A stretch of 64,000 nucleotides of DNA. It comes from a virus. The position numbers and the translations under genes were made by a program. The stretch lies in IMG/VR virus record IMGVR_UViG_3300031707_000001, positions 124,001 through 188,000 of that record. One strand, 5' to 3'. Shown here in pieces: positions 27,133 to 35,306 of this stretch (positions within the stretch are counted from its first letter, which is position 1; the number at the start of each line of letters is the position of its first letter). Below the pieces are notes generated by a model. The model was given only the letters and a program-made list of their open reading frames with translations. It made no database searches and had not been told where the DNA came from.

Positions 27133-27764
27133 CACCCGAAATAAGTGCGAAGACTATAGTCGAAAATGCTGTGGCCGGCTGGCAACTTCCGTCAGGACTT
27201 ATATACGGAAGAGGTTTTGCAGATTGGAAGCCGGGCGCTTTACAACATAGCATTGAACTCATTTCTTTCGTGGAAGATCTTGTGGGTATGCAACAACATG
27301 GGATTGCATTGGAGATTGGCTTGGACAAAGGTGGTACTCACCTTGTGTGGAAACACCTCTATGCCAAAGTCATTTCCATAGACATCAATCTTAGCAATTC
27401 TGTAATGTTTGCATCGGGCCTTGTGCATAAACCTGAAGCAAGCAAGATCATTGTATCAAACTCACAACTTCCTTTGACGACTATACTTGTTGCTCAGGAG
27501 TTGAAAGGTGCGTTGGTGGATATGTTATTCATCGACGGGGACTACAACTACAATGCCGTTGAATCCGACTATCTCAACTACGAACCTTACGTGCGATCTG
27601 GAGGTATAGTTGCTTTCCACAATACAATTGGGCAGCAAGGTGTTAAGCAGTTTGTTCAAGAGTTGACGGCGGGCACGCATCCTGTAATCAAGCGTAAGTT
27701 TGCGTTTAAGGCATTTGTAGGCCCAGACAGACCACAAGGTATTGCCTATTATGTCAAGTCCTAG
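27129..27764 (+). CDS. Class I SAM-dependent methyltransferase
   Basis: 211 residues. The glycine-rich SAM loop is ALEIGLDKGGTHLVW, followed by the acidic strand end VISIDIN (D ribose-binding position). The later motif MLFIDGDYNYNAV, then GGIVAFHN, matches the CmcI/methyltransferase-24-like group. Family knowledge: these transfer methyl groups to sugars, antibiotics or small molecules rather than DNA bases; the DPPY or PC motifs of DNA methyltransferases are absent. With two glycosyltransferases 2.5-4 kb downstream, a role in glycan modification of virion or host surface is possible. Confidence 0.68.
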   Translation: MTPEISAKTIVENAVAGWQLPSGLIYGRGFADWKPGALQHSIELISFVEDLVGMQQHGIALEIGLDKGGTHLVWKHLYAKVISIDINLSNSVMFASGLVHKPEASKIIVSNSQLPLTTILVAQELKGALVDMLFIDGDYNYNAVESDYLNYEPYVRSGGIVAFHNTIGQQGVKQFVQELTAGTHPVIKRKFAFKAFVGPDRPQGIAYYVKS

Positions 27765-27788
27765 TATAAAAAATATTTTCGAAATATG

Positions 27789-27817
27789 TTGACACTGGGA
27801 TTCAGTCATGATACATT
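27789..27817 (+). promoter_or_regulatory. Sigma-70-like promoter
   Basis: TTGACA (27789-27794), a 17-base spacer and TACATT (27812-27817). The -35 is perfect and the -10 matches at four of six positions. It lies 25 bases after the methyltransferase stop, in a non-coding region. Predicted start is about 27824, just upstream of a hairpin-rich stretch that ends in a terminator. Confidence 0.65.
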
Positions 27818-27823
27818 TGTCTC

Positions 27824-27941
27824 AGAATGAAGGTAGTAGAAGGTAACCTACGACTTTTCTACACCAGCCTTTGCCCGAGGCTTGATTGTCCTTCCTTCAC
27901 CGTGGGGGTCCAGTCTAACGATTGGGCCCCCACTCCTTTTG
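27824..27941 (+). ncRNA. Candidate small RNA or attenuator leader
   Basis: About 118 bases lie between a good promoter and a strong terminator-like hairpin, with no convincing ORF. Three hairpins are visible: gtagaagg pairing with cttttctac-type bases near 27836-27862, AGCCT/AGGCT at about 27866-27882, and the terminator stem. It is not a tRNA (no T-loop or acceptor stem). It lies upstream of the secreted protein at 28013, so it may be either a free small RNA or a leader that controls that gene by attenuation. Confidence 0.4.
27902..27941 (+). terminator. Intrinsic terminator-like hairpin
   Basis: GTGGGGGTCCA (27902-27912) pairs over 11 bp (one G-T) with TGGGCCCCCAC (27923-27933) around a 10-base loop, followed by a short T-rich tail (tccttttgg). 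The weak T tract makes partial read-through into the next gene plausible. Confidence 0.6.
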
Positions 27942-28012
27942 GCTTAATATCTCTCGTATTCCAGCTATAACTATTGAAGCAGAAAGTAGCCATTAACCAA
28001 AAGGAGGTTCAA

Positions 28013-28687
28013 ATGAGAACCCTAATTATACTGGCAGTGTTGATGTTCTCGAATGTTGTGTTTGCCCAAACCAAAGCGCATAAGCCTATGCCCAATAGGA
28101 ACGTGCCAACAGCACCGGCGGTAGCTGATCCGCCTATTGCTGTAACAACACAAACGCAGTCGCCCGAGCCGGACGCACTGGTCGAGTTGCGACAACAGCA
28201 TCAAAAGAAAATTGACGCTGTTGTTCGTCCACTGGCACAAAAATACGTGAAGGATCTTCAAAGCCTTCAAGAGACGTTTACCAAAGCCAACATGTTGCAG
28301 GAAGCGCTGGCTGTTCAGGCGGAGGTCAAATCGGCGCAAGATGAGCTTAACGTCGATAAACCTGTATTGGGTAGCATAGGCAAACATACGCTGAAAGTTC
28401 GGTTGACCGTCGACGGTACGGACAAGTTGATCCTGTCCAGATCCAGTCTGACGTATCAACATTTTGAATCCGCACCCGCCACAGGTGCTACGGTAAACGG
28501 GAAAGCATGGAGTCTGTCTAGCGCCTATGACATTAGACCAAACATCCCCAGTACGAGAAGTATGACGGCGAAGAAGATTGCCGGGCGAGGCAGAGTAAAC
28601 ATTGTCGAAACCAAAGATGGCGTCGTTGCCACGATTGAAGATCCAATACCCTATACCGATGTTTACGAAGTTGAGTTTACCTGGTAA
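28013..28687 (+). CDS. Secreted coiled-coil protein (periplasmic)
   Basis: 224 residues from the ATG at 28013, with SD aaggagg 5 bases upstream. An in-frame upstream start at 27974 lacks an SD and would mask the signal peptide. The N-terminus is a Sec signal peptide, MRTLIILAVLMFSNVVFAQ, with a clear AxA-type cleavage site. A Pro-rich linker follows, then a coiled coil with KYVKDLQSLQETFTKANMLQ and EALAVQAEVKSA (residues 65-120). This pattern is common in periplasmic proteins of Verrucomicrobiota and Planctomycetota. The C-terminal half is a small beta-rich domain. It has its own promoter and terminator, so it is an independent transcription unit. Exported phage proteins often alter the host envelope or block superinfection. 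Confidence 0.62.
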   Translation: MRTLIILAVLMFSNVVFAQTKAHKPMPNRNVPTAPAVADPPIAVTTQTQSPEPDALVELRQQHQKKIDAVVRPLAQKYVKDLQSLQETFTKANMLQEALAVQAEVKSAQDELNVDKPVLGSIGKHTLKVRLTVDGTDKLILSRSSLTYQHFESAPATGATVNGKAWSLSSAYDIRPNIPSTRSMTAKKIAGRGRVNIVETKDGVVATIEDPIPYTDVYEVEFTW

Positions 28688-28712
28688 TTACTGATAAGTT
28701 CGTGTCCTTGGG

Positions 28713-28739
28713 AAAAGAAGGCCACAGGGCCTTCTTTTT
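28713..28739 (+). terminator. Intrinsic terminator
   Basis: AAAAGAAGGCC (28713-28723), tetraloop acag, and GGCCTTCTTTT (28728-28738) form a perfect 11-bp stem ending in a T run. It lies 26 bases after the stop of the secreted protein gene and ends that transcript. Confidence 0.88.
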
Positions 28740-28794
28740 AACTATTGCATCCAACACATTGTTCTGTTACATTGATGGCAACCATGGAGTAGCT

Positions 28795-29262
28795 ATGTAC
28801 TATATCAAGCCGCAGCCTATGGGCGTGACGCCACCGGTAGCTGAGGACGGCATTCCGCTTTGGAAGGCTGTTAGCGGCGATAAACTTGTGCTTCGAAGTC
28901 CTATTACGCTTTTGAACGGGACCCCCGTCAATCCTGGCAATTCCGTTCTGACGTTCGTTCTAACAGAAAATAGATTCGATCAGTTGGCTCTTTGGACGGG
29001 CGTTTGGCGTGACGGGATTGCAGAAGTGGATCCTGTCAATCATCCTGGCCTCGTTGAAGTTAGCATACCTCAGGACTTGGCCAACCGTCTGCGCCGGGGC
29101 ATATACAACTTTTCTTTGACTGTAACCGGACGCTTGGGACAAGATCCGGCCGTGACGCTGAAAGGCTCTTTGTTGATGGAGTACGAACCTTCGTCACCTG
29201 AGCACAACATACCCTACAAACACCAGGAATCGGATCACTACAACTATGAAGATTACCCCTAA
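28795..29262 (+). CDS. Virion-type beta-sandwich protein
   Basis: 155 residues from the ATG at 28795, SD ggag 6 bases upstream. An upstream in-frame start at 28702 lies within the terminator and is discounted. The N-terminal part (KLVLRSPITLLNGTPVNPGN) and RRGIYNFSLTVTGRL suggest an Ig-like or upper-baseplate-like beta sandwich as found in phage baseplate or capsid decoration proteins. The C-terminal tail is His/Tyr-rich (NIPYKHQESDHYNYEDYP). It overlaps the next gene by 17 bases. Function is not established. Confidence 0.45.
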   Translation: MYYIKPQPMGVTPPVAEDGIPLWKAVSGDKLVLRSPITLLNGTPVNPGNSVLTFVLTENRFDQLALWTGVWRDGIAEVDPVNHPGLVEVSIPQDLANRLRRGIYNFSLTVTGRLGQDPAVTLKGSLLMEYEPSSPEHNIPYKHQESDHYNYEDYP

Positions 29263-29695
29263 CGAATTGTACGGTCTGGCCAGTTTGATTAAGGTAGCTC
29301 AAGAGAAACCTCCTGAGAAAAAGCGTAAGGAGCCCGAATATTCGGCGGCTTATCCTTCATATAGCAAATCGTTGGTAAGTCAGTTGCATGAAAACCCCAC
29401 GGGTGCGGGACTTCGGCGGGGACTTACGGCAGGTACACTTGGTGCAATCCTAGGGGCGTTGGCGACTCGTATCGCAACAGATCGTCCCGAGTTGATAGCT
29501 GCAGGGGGTTTGGGTGGCGGGCTGTTAGGGGCCATTCCCGGATATCAATCTGGCAAGCAAGAAGCACAAAGCGAGAACTCTCGTCGTTTATTTCTACGTC
29601 GGCTTGGTATTTCCCGACCCGGGGAATTGGAAGCTTTGATCCGCAAGTATCCTGAAGCGGAAAAAATGGTTCTTCAGGAAGGAGCAAACATCTAA
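29246..29695 (+). CDS. Glycine-zipper membrane protein 1
   Basis: 149 residues. After a basic N-terminal part there is a Gly/Ala-rich hydrophobic stretch (GTLGAILGALATRIA, then AAGGLGGGLLGAIPGYQSGK) at residues 65-110, a glycine-zipper pattern typical of membrane-inserting or pore-forming segments. The C-terminus is helical and charged. The stop and next ATG overlap (taATG). Such proteins in large phages are often internal virion proteins ejected with DNA, or channels; which applies here is unknown. Confidence 0.5.
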   Translation: MKITPNELYGLASLIKVAQEKPPEKKRKEPEYSAAYPSYSKSLVSQLHENPTGAGLRRGLTAGTLGAILGALATRIATDRPELIAAGGLGGGLLGAIPGYQSGKQEAQSENSRRLFLRRLGISRPGELEALIRKYPEAEKMVLQEGANI

Positions 29696-30315
29696 TGCCT
29701 ATGGATCCAGCTACAATTGGTAAGGTGTTGAAAGTACTTGGTGGTGCGACTGCCGGTGGCGCCCTTGGCTATTACGCCAACCCTGAGTTGTTTGGCTATC
29801 AGGAGGTACCGGCAGCTCGTCGTACATCCATGACGCTTAATGCTGTTTTGGGTGGTTTACTTGCAGGTATGGGCAAGGGTGGCATAAAGTCAGTATGGAA
29901 GGGCCCTGTAGGGGAGACTTCAGGCAAATCCCTATCCAGACATCTGGCTATGCTAACAGCCCCAGCAATGGGCGAAACAATTCCGATCGTACAGGCCGGG
30001 TTACATCAGCAACGGGAAGCTGCTCGGGACGTGGGCAGCGCAGCCAGGGAACTAGCACAGTCGCAGGAGCAGTACAGTATACCTGGAGGCCTCAAACAGT
30101 TGCTTACCAGCAACGTTGGACGTGGAGCGGGTATGGGAGCTGCAGGGGCGGGATTGGCTGCCATTCTTACAGGACTTAAGCGTCGGCAGACAGAAGGAGA
30201 ACTGGAAGAAAGGACGCCTCGTGGACACATGGTAGGGAAGGATTTCCTAAAGTATTTGATACCTGCCGTTCTAGCCGGTGGCATTGCTGGCTCGTTCGTG
30301 CCAAAACAACAATGA
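29695..30315 (+). CDS. Glycine-zipper membrane protein 2
   Basis: 206 residues. Three Gly/Ala-rich hydrophobic segments are visible: LKVLGGATAGGALGYYANPE at residues 13-32, LNAVLGGLLAGMGKGG in the middle, and GAGMGAAGAGLAAILTGLKR near residue 145, with PAVLAGGIAGSFVP at the C-terminus. It is similar in style to the preceding protein and coupled to it. A charged helix (REAARDVGSAARELAQSQEQ) sits between the segments. Likely membrane-active or virion-internal. Confidence 0.5.
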   Translation: MPMDPATIGKVLKVLGGATAGGALGYYANPELFGYQEVPAARRTSMTLNAVLGGLLAGMGKGGIKSVWKGPVGETSGKSLSRHLAMLTAPAMGETIPIVQAGLHQQREAARDVGSAARELAQSQEQYSIPGGLKQLLTSNVGRGAGMGAAGAGLAAILTGLKRRQTEGELEERTPRGHMVGKDFLKYLIPAVLAGGIAGSFVPKQQ

Positions 30316-30345
30316 AATACGAACAACATAACGAAAGACGAATAT

Positions 30346-31230
30346 ATGAGAACGATGGCCGCAGGTCCGTTCGTCGGTGAATTCGGCTACGAACTTTTCG
30401 ACTGGCAAGGTTATCTTCGTACACTTGCTTCAACATTTGATCGTGTAATCATATCCACTCGCCCTGGCCACGAAGCACTTTACACTGATTTCTGTCAGGA
30501 ATTTCGGCCTTACTTTTCGCCTACACCAGCTTGTGTAGGTCGAAAGAACTTCATAACATCTCTTCCTGAAATTGTGTCCAAAGATGTATTCGCTGACATG
30601 AAGGATCCTAGGATTATTAAACTTCCTGGTGGTCAGCAATTCAGAGACACAGCGCCCAAATACATCAGGTATGGTGTTGCTTCGCCAGAGCTGAAGTATG
30701 ACGTAGTGTTACATGCACGATCTCTTAAGATTGTACCCAAAACTAAACTGGGTCTTTCGGCTACCATGAGAGCGCTTAAGGAAGCTAGAAACTGGTTACC
30801 GGAATATTGGGTTGAGTTGGTTGGTTTGTTACCTGGATTTCGCATTTGTTCCATTGGTGCCATAGATGGTGCACTACATGTTCCCGGTACAGAAAATCTA
30901 TTGGGAAAGCCTTTACGTGAACTAGTAAACGTATTGGCGAGCAGTACGGTAACTGTAGGCCCGTCGAGCGGCGCCATGCATCTGGCAACGTTGTGTGGTT
31001 GTCCACAGGTAGTATGGTTTGACCAGGATGCAGCAGCAGGTCCTGCTAATCTAAACGCTCGGTACACCCACGATTGGAATCCTTTTGGGGCCTACGTAGA
31101 GCTTATTTCTGATTCCTGGAAACCTACACCGGTTCGTGTAGCAGATGCCATCAAACGTACTTTTGAACTTCTTTCCAAGTCTCCGGAACGTAGAGCTTCC
31201 ACACCCGTTCCCGTTGGTGTTCCCGCCTAA
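30346..31230 (+). CDS. GT-B glycosyltransferase, heptosyltransferase-like (GT9)
   Basis: 294 residues. The N-terminal Rossmann half starts AAGPFVGEFGYELFDWQGYL. The C-terminal half has VGPSSGAMHLATLCGCPQVV, the nucleotide-sugar-binding loop of the GT9/heptosyltransferase type (consensus GxDSGPxHLA..xG.P...). Family knowledge: these enzymes transfer heptose or related sugars to lipopolysaccharide core. In a phage it could modify host surface glycan to exclude rivals, or glycosylate virion proteins. Its 3' end overlaps the convergent glycosyltransferase by 80 bases. The SD is weak (aaag). Confidence 0.68.
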   Translation: MRTMAAGPFVGEFGYELFDWQGYLRTLASTFDRVIISTRPGHEALYTDFCQEFRPYFSPTPACVGRKNFITSLPEIVSKDVFADMKDPRIIKLPGGQQFRDTAPKYIRYGVASPELKYDVVLHARSLKIVPKTKLGLSATMRALKEARNWLPEYWVELVGLLPGFRICSIGAIDGALHVPGTENLLGKPLRELVNVLASSTVTVGPSSGAMHLATLCGCPQVVWFDQDAAAGPANLNARYTHDWNPFGAYVELISDSWKPTPVRVADAIKRTFELLSKSPERRASTPVPVGVPA

Positions 31231-31915
31231 AAGCTACAAGTTTTTCGTCTGCATTTCGTTTCAAGGCGCAGACGTCGTGTGTAGCTGGATTTTCTTCCAA
31301 CCAGCCTTTTTGATGTGCCAGTACAATTGCTGGAATCCTGCTTTGCTGCATGATCCAGCCTACTTGGTCATCAATCTTGCCTGGAAGAAGTTGATGCCAT
31401 TTGATTCGCAATAAGTCGGTGTGGTAACCCATTGTGCCCGTACCCAAATGATGCACGATAACATCTTTCGATACATCGCCTGCCATATGAACTAAGAGGT
31501 ACGTTGAGGGTTGCATGCCATCTTGGGGTTCAGCATAGAACAGGCCATGAAAAGCAACTACAGCCTGACGTTTGTACTTTTCGATTCCTTGGATCGTGGT
31601 CCAAACGTAATTTGGAGGATATACAATATCATCGTCAGCAGTAATGAAATATCCGCATGTTCGGGCGGCGTAGTAAAACTTTCCTCGTGGACCCGTTTCT
31701 CTTGGCTGTCGAATGACATTGACTTTTGGATCGTCGAAAATTTTATTGTAGTAGCCTATTGGATATCCGTTGAGGCAGACATCAAAGTGATCGCATTGTG
31801 GGAGCAATGCTTCTATGGTACATTCCATTCCAATCTCTCGTTCGGGAATGGTAGCCATGGATACGGTTATCTGTTCGTTGTCATTCAGCGGACTTACCGA
31901 CGGGAATTCGTTCAT
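31151..31915 (-). CDS. GT-A family 2-type glycosyltransferase
   Basis: 254 residues on the minus strand. The N-terminus is VSMATIPEREIGMECTIEAL, the start of a Rossmann-like nucleotide-binding half. The TADDDIVYPPNYV motif supplies the DxD metal site around residue 95. GKIDDQVGWIMQ is a plausible acceptor-side Asp pair. Sugar specificity cannot be read. It begins 1 base after the primase-like gene's stop (taatATG), so they form one operon. Its 3' end overlaps the opposite-strand GT9-like gene. Together the two enzymes may build a short glycan. Confidence 0.65.
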   Translation of the reverse strand: MNEFPSVSPLNDNEQITVSMATIPEREIGMECTIEALLPQCDHFDVCLNGYPIGYYNKIFDDPKVNVIRQPRETGPRGKFYYAARTCGYFITADDDIVYPPNYVWTTIQGIEKYKRQAVVAFHGLFYAEPQDGMQPSTYLLVHMAGDVSKDVIVHHLGTGTMGYHTDLLRIKWHQLLPGKIDDQVGWIMQQSRIPAIVLAHQKGWLEENPATHDVCALKRNADEKLVAFRREHQRERVWKLYVPETWKEVQKYV

Positions 31916-31916
31916 A

Positions 31917-34742
31917 TTATGCTCCTGCGATCATTCGTGGTAGCTGTACTACGTTGCTATTCGTTACCATACGTAAAACAATAGGCTCACCAATAATGTA
32001 TTTGTTCCAAATCATTCTGTCAAGAATCCAATACCGGTTGCGGTCGATGTCGAAGTCTTTGGCGGGGTGAATATGGTTGTAGCGTTCAAAATCTACACTA
32101 AGACTAGGCGGATTGAATACATTGCTATGTCGTCCCCACACATTTACAATATTGACTACACGGTGATCTATACAAACACAATCTTGCATCACGAAGATAG
32201 TAGGCAGATTGTCCTGGAGTTCTTTTTGGGTTGGAAATCCTTGGACGACACGAATAGGGCTCTTGTTCTCTGAAATTACTTCACCTAAGGCTTGCATGAA
32301 CATGTAGATGCAACTGATGCCATTGGCGGTGTAATAGTGCTTGATTACGTTTTCCATTTTCGTGTTGATGGGAACCCCAAGCGTACGGCACATGAGATGG
32401 TAAGCAGCCACGGCCGGAATTTCGGTATTGCGAAAGTCAGAGCGTTCTTCCACCGTCAATGTTTGGCTGGTTAATTCAAGCAGGATGCCAGGCAAGCTGG
32501 CTTGAAGTTGCATAATGTCTTCTGGTGCCAACGTATAGGTCTGTTGGGCCGTATAATCCGGGGTATCGATAAAGCTGATGCGGCTGTCACCCGTCAAAGC
32601 GATTGCAACTTCACTGTCAACAACTGATATGAGATTGACATCCAGTTCACCCAAAAGCTGCTTAATGCGATTGCAGGAAATATTGGGAAGTATCTGTATG
32701 CATGGCAGTGCGCCCAACTGCGATAGCTTCGCCAGATATTGTGTTACCTTTACGCTGGGCATGCGGGATACCTCATCGATATCGGCAAAGAGTTGATTCA
32801 GTTGTAGGTAAATAGGTGTCCAGATACCGGGGGTGGGTTCAACAAACAGCAAATGCTGTGGCACAGGCATTACCTTGTTTTCGTGACGGATTAGAGCGGC
32901 GATCAGATTATGTACGATGTGGCAAAAAGCGAATAAAAATCCGGCGATGTAAGGGTTTGTTTCGGCAACTTCCAGAAGTCTGCGCATGCTTGTGGACGAA
33001 TCGATAACAGCTGCTTCGTACCGCAATCCGTTGTAAAGCCGTAGAATGTCACGATCCAGTGTGAATACCTGATGTTGAGGCTCGACAAGTTTTCGGGCTG
33101 TATCAAGCACGAAATTTGGAAAATGTATCAGGGAGGAATTCACGCCAAGCGTTACGATTTCGTGGCGTACGTTTTTCCCTTCTGCCAATTTTGCCAGGAT
33201 ATCGGGCCAGGCAAATCCTTTTATTTCATAGAATGCAGGGTAGATCGATAGGCCTTGCCCAATAAAGACGCTACGGACGGCCTGCCGAAGATGGGCGGCC
33301 GATGTGAAAGCGTTCGAATGTAGGACTGCCGTAATAGCTGGGCCATCGCTGTCTGCACGTAATTTACAGACATATTTGATATCTTCACTTCGAGTCAATA
33401 TGCATTCTTCGACGGTGATGGCCACGTTGCTTAGTCGACGTTCTTCATTGTCAAATCCTAATGCCAAAAGTCCTGTGGTCGTCTGACGCAGTTCCCTGCC
33501 ATTAGCCAAACGTATTACGCTTTGTGGAAGCTGTCCGATTGTTTCGAGCAACGTAATCAATTCTGGAGGCACGACCATCGTGGCTGCCTTTTCGAGAAGC
33601 TCCGTACGTTGTTCCTTGGTTACGTTGTTGCTTTCAAAAGCTTTATAGATGACTTCGACATCTTTGTCTTCGATCAACTTGGCGAGCTTGTGTATGATCC
33701 ACGTATTCAAGGCTTCAGCAACGTGGTTGGGCTTAAGTGTTGGCGCTTCCAACGTATGGAGCGGAATGCTTTCCATCGGCCGGCCTTCAGGACCAACAAA
33801 GATAGGTACCTTCTTGTCCGGATGACCTTCAACAACTTCCGGGGCTGAAAATAGATGAAGGGCAAAAGCAAGGCTGAACTTGTATTCCTTGCTCGGCAAA
33901 ACTATGAGCCGTTCGATGTTGCGAAACCGGTGGGGTAACGGTAGGCCAGCCAAGCCAACCAGCGGCGGAGGTCGGGTTGAATATTCAGACCACCGCCGGT
34001 ACAAGTTGCAACAGACCATTTCGCTGGTAGCAGCAAAAAGGTCCTTGGTCGTATCCGAAACGTTGTTTTCCATGAACAGACCGATGTCCTTACGAACGAT
34101 CGGTATGGTTTGACTTGGAAGTGAATCTTCATCAAAATTCTGTACCCGAACATGCGTTACTTGTCCGTTGTACGTGTAGGGGTAAAGCGCACAGTGGGCT
34201 TTGCTGTGAGGTTTGAGTCCACGCAAGACTGGGGGTAAATCGTCTGGAATGAGCAATCCCAGCGTCTTGGGTACGTCATTCAGCGTCTGGCTGCCATATT
34301 GCAGGGCGCCGTGGGCAGCCATTTTATTGCGGAGCTTGGTGCCCTTAAGTGACTTTCTGATAGCGTTTTGTGTCTGAAGAAGGTAGTTGGAAATAGCCAA
34401 CTGGTTGGATTTGGAGTTGCGATACTCGTCTAACTGGCTGCCTGTAAAGTCTTCTTCAAGTATCGAAGCAAGTTCTTGTCCGGGAAGAAATAATCCAAAA
34501 GCTTCGTCCAACGAGATTTTTCGGACCTGCGCCAGCAGCATTACGGCATCCCCACTGAAATTGCAGTGGCTCTCGTTGCAGGTGAAACGCCAGGCGCCAT
34601 GGTCCGGATCACAAGCATCCCGGGCGATTCGAAGTGTATTTCCTAGGCCCGAATGGAGGGGGCAGGGCTGCAACGCTTCGGGTGTCGGATTCGTTATTGT
34701 GCAGCCAAGCTTCGTAAGAAATTCTATCCAGCGAATCTGCAT
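31917..34742 (-). CDS. DNA primase-like protein with CHC2-type zinc finger
   Basis: 941 residues on the minus strand. The N-terminus has CPLH (residues 27-30) and CNESHC (about 55-60), followed by GDAVMLLAQ, a CHC2-like zinc-binding pattern of DnaG-type primases. A mid-protein block has the feel of a toprim region but I could not fix its acidic residues. Near residue 630 a degenerate P-loop-like PTPGIWTPIYLQL appears where helicase-type primases have GxxGxGK[ST]. This suggests a divergent primase/helicase with a lost or altered ATPase. It would prime lagging-strand synthesis in phage replication. An HNH gene overlaps its start codon by 19 bases. The family assignment beyond the zinc finger is tentative. 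Confidence 0.55.
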   Translation of the reverse strand: MQIRWIEFLTKLGCTITNPTPEALQPCPLHSGLGNTLRIARDACDPDHGAWRFTCNESHCNFSGDAVMLLAQVRKISLDEAFGLFLPGQELASILEEDFTGSQLDEYRNSKSNQLAISNYLLQTQNAIRKSLKGTKLRNKMAAHGALQYGSQTLNDVPKTLGLLIPDDLPPVLRGLKPHSKAHCALYPYTYNGQVTHVRVQNFDEDSLPSQTIPIVRKDIGLFMENNVSDTTKDLFAATSEMVCCNLYRRWSEYSTRPPPLVGLAGLPLPHRFRNIERLIVLPSKEYKFSLAFALHLFSAPEVVEGHPDKKVPIFVGPEGRPMESIPLHTLEAPTLKPNHVAEALNTWIIHKLAKLIEDKDVEVIYKAFESNNVTKEQRTELLEKAATMVVPPELITLLETIGQLPQSVIRLANGRELRQTTTGLLALGFDNEERRLSNVAITVEECILTRSEDIKYVCKLRADSDGPAITAVLHSNAFTSAAHLRQAVRSVFIGQGLSIYPAFYEIKGFAWPDILAKLAEGKNVRHEIVTLGVNSSLIHFPNFVLDTARKLVEPQHQVFTLDRDILRLYNGLRYEAAVIDSSTSMRRLLEVAETNPYIAGFLFAFCHIVHNLIAALIRHENKVMPVPQHLLFVEPTPGIWTPIYLQLNQLFADIDEVSRMPSVKVTQYLAKLSQLGALPCIQILPNISCNRIKQLLGELDVNLISVVDSEVAIALTGDSRISFIDTPDYTAQQTYTLAPEDIMQLQASLPGILLELTSQTLTVEERSDFRNTEIPAVAAYHLMCRTLGVPINTKMENVIKHYYTANGISCIYMFMQALGEVISENKSPIRVVQGFPTQKELQDNLPTIFVMQDCVCIDHRVVNIVNVWGRHSNVFNPPSLSVDFERYNHIHPAKDFDIDRNRYWILDRMIWNKYIIGEPIVLRMVTNSNVVQLPRMIAGA

Positions 34743-35302
34743 AACGTATTCCAGCGTTTTAGATAATCAATTGCTCGTTCTAAATACTTCGTGTTGTCGT
34801 GGAAGCTGCCCAGGCCTTTATTACAAGCACTACATAATATACCTCGAACTTGGTTGGTGTTGTGGTCGTGGTCCGTACTTTTATCTCGATCGTTTATAAA
34901 AACTTGTTGGCATATAGCACAAACACCATCCTGTTCAGAAATAAGTTTATTGCGCTCATCTAAGGTTATACCATAGTGTTTTTGAAAATACCAGTTTCTT
35001 CGTTGTTGGGTAGTACGTATTGTCCAATCATGATGCCACTTCCTTGCATATTCAAGATGATTTTGTCGCCAAAGTGTGGCCTTAACGCTTTGGTTTTTTC
35101 TATGACATTTTGGGCAACGGTACTGCGTTTTTCCGGTTTTGGTAAACGGTTTGTGGCAGTCTATACAAGTTGGAATTTTTTGCGTTCTAATTTTGTTACA
35201 AAGTTCAATACATTCAGAACAACGTTTCTGATAACGTATTCTGAAAAATTTCGTATGACAAAGTGTGCAGGTTGAAGTTTTAGGCATATGCTTCTTTTTC
35301 AT
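34724..35302 (-). CDS. Endonuclease VII-type HNH nuclease
   Basis: 192 residues on the minus strand. The C-terminal half carries the recombination endonuclease VII signature: CAICQQ, then STDHDHNTNQVRGILCSACN, with KGLGSFHDN and LERAIDYL. The first half has three more CxxC pairs (CTLCHTKFF, CIDCHKPF, CPKCHRKN), an extended zinc-ribbon array. Family knowledge: T4 gp49 resolves branched DNA, but many relatives are homing endonucleases. The AT-rich composition and the overlap with the primase-like gene's start suggest a homing invader that kept the reading order. Confidence 0.82.
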   Translation of the reverse strand: MKKKHMPKTSTCTLCHTKFFRIRYQKRCSECIELCNKIRTQKIPTCIDCHKPFTKTGKTQYRCPKCHRKNQSVKATLWRQNHLEYARKWHHDWTIRTTQQRRNWYFQKHYGITLDERNKLISEQDGVCAICQQVFINDRDKSTDHDHNTNQVRGILCSACNKGLGSFHDNTKYLERAIDYLKRWNTLCRFAG

Positions 35303-35306
35303 TGTT

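Noticed and set aside
27765-28012. tRNA gene
   Set aside because: Hairpins are present, but no acceptor stem, T-loop consensus or CCA pattern could be built.
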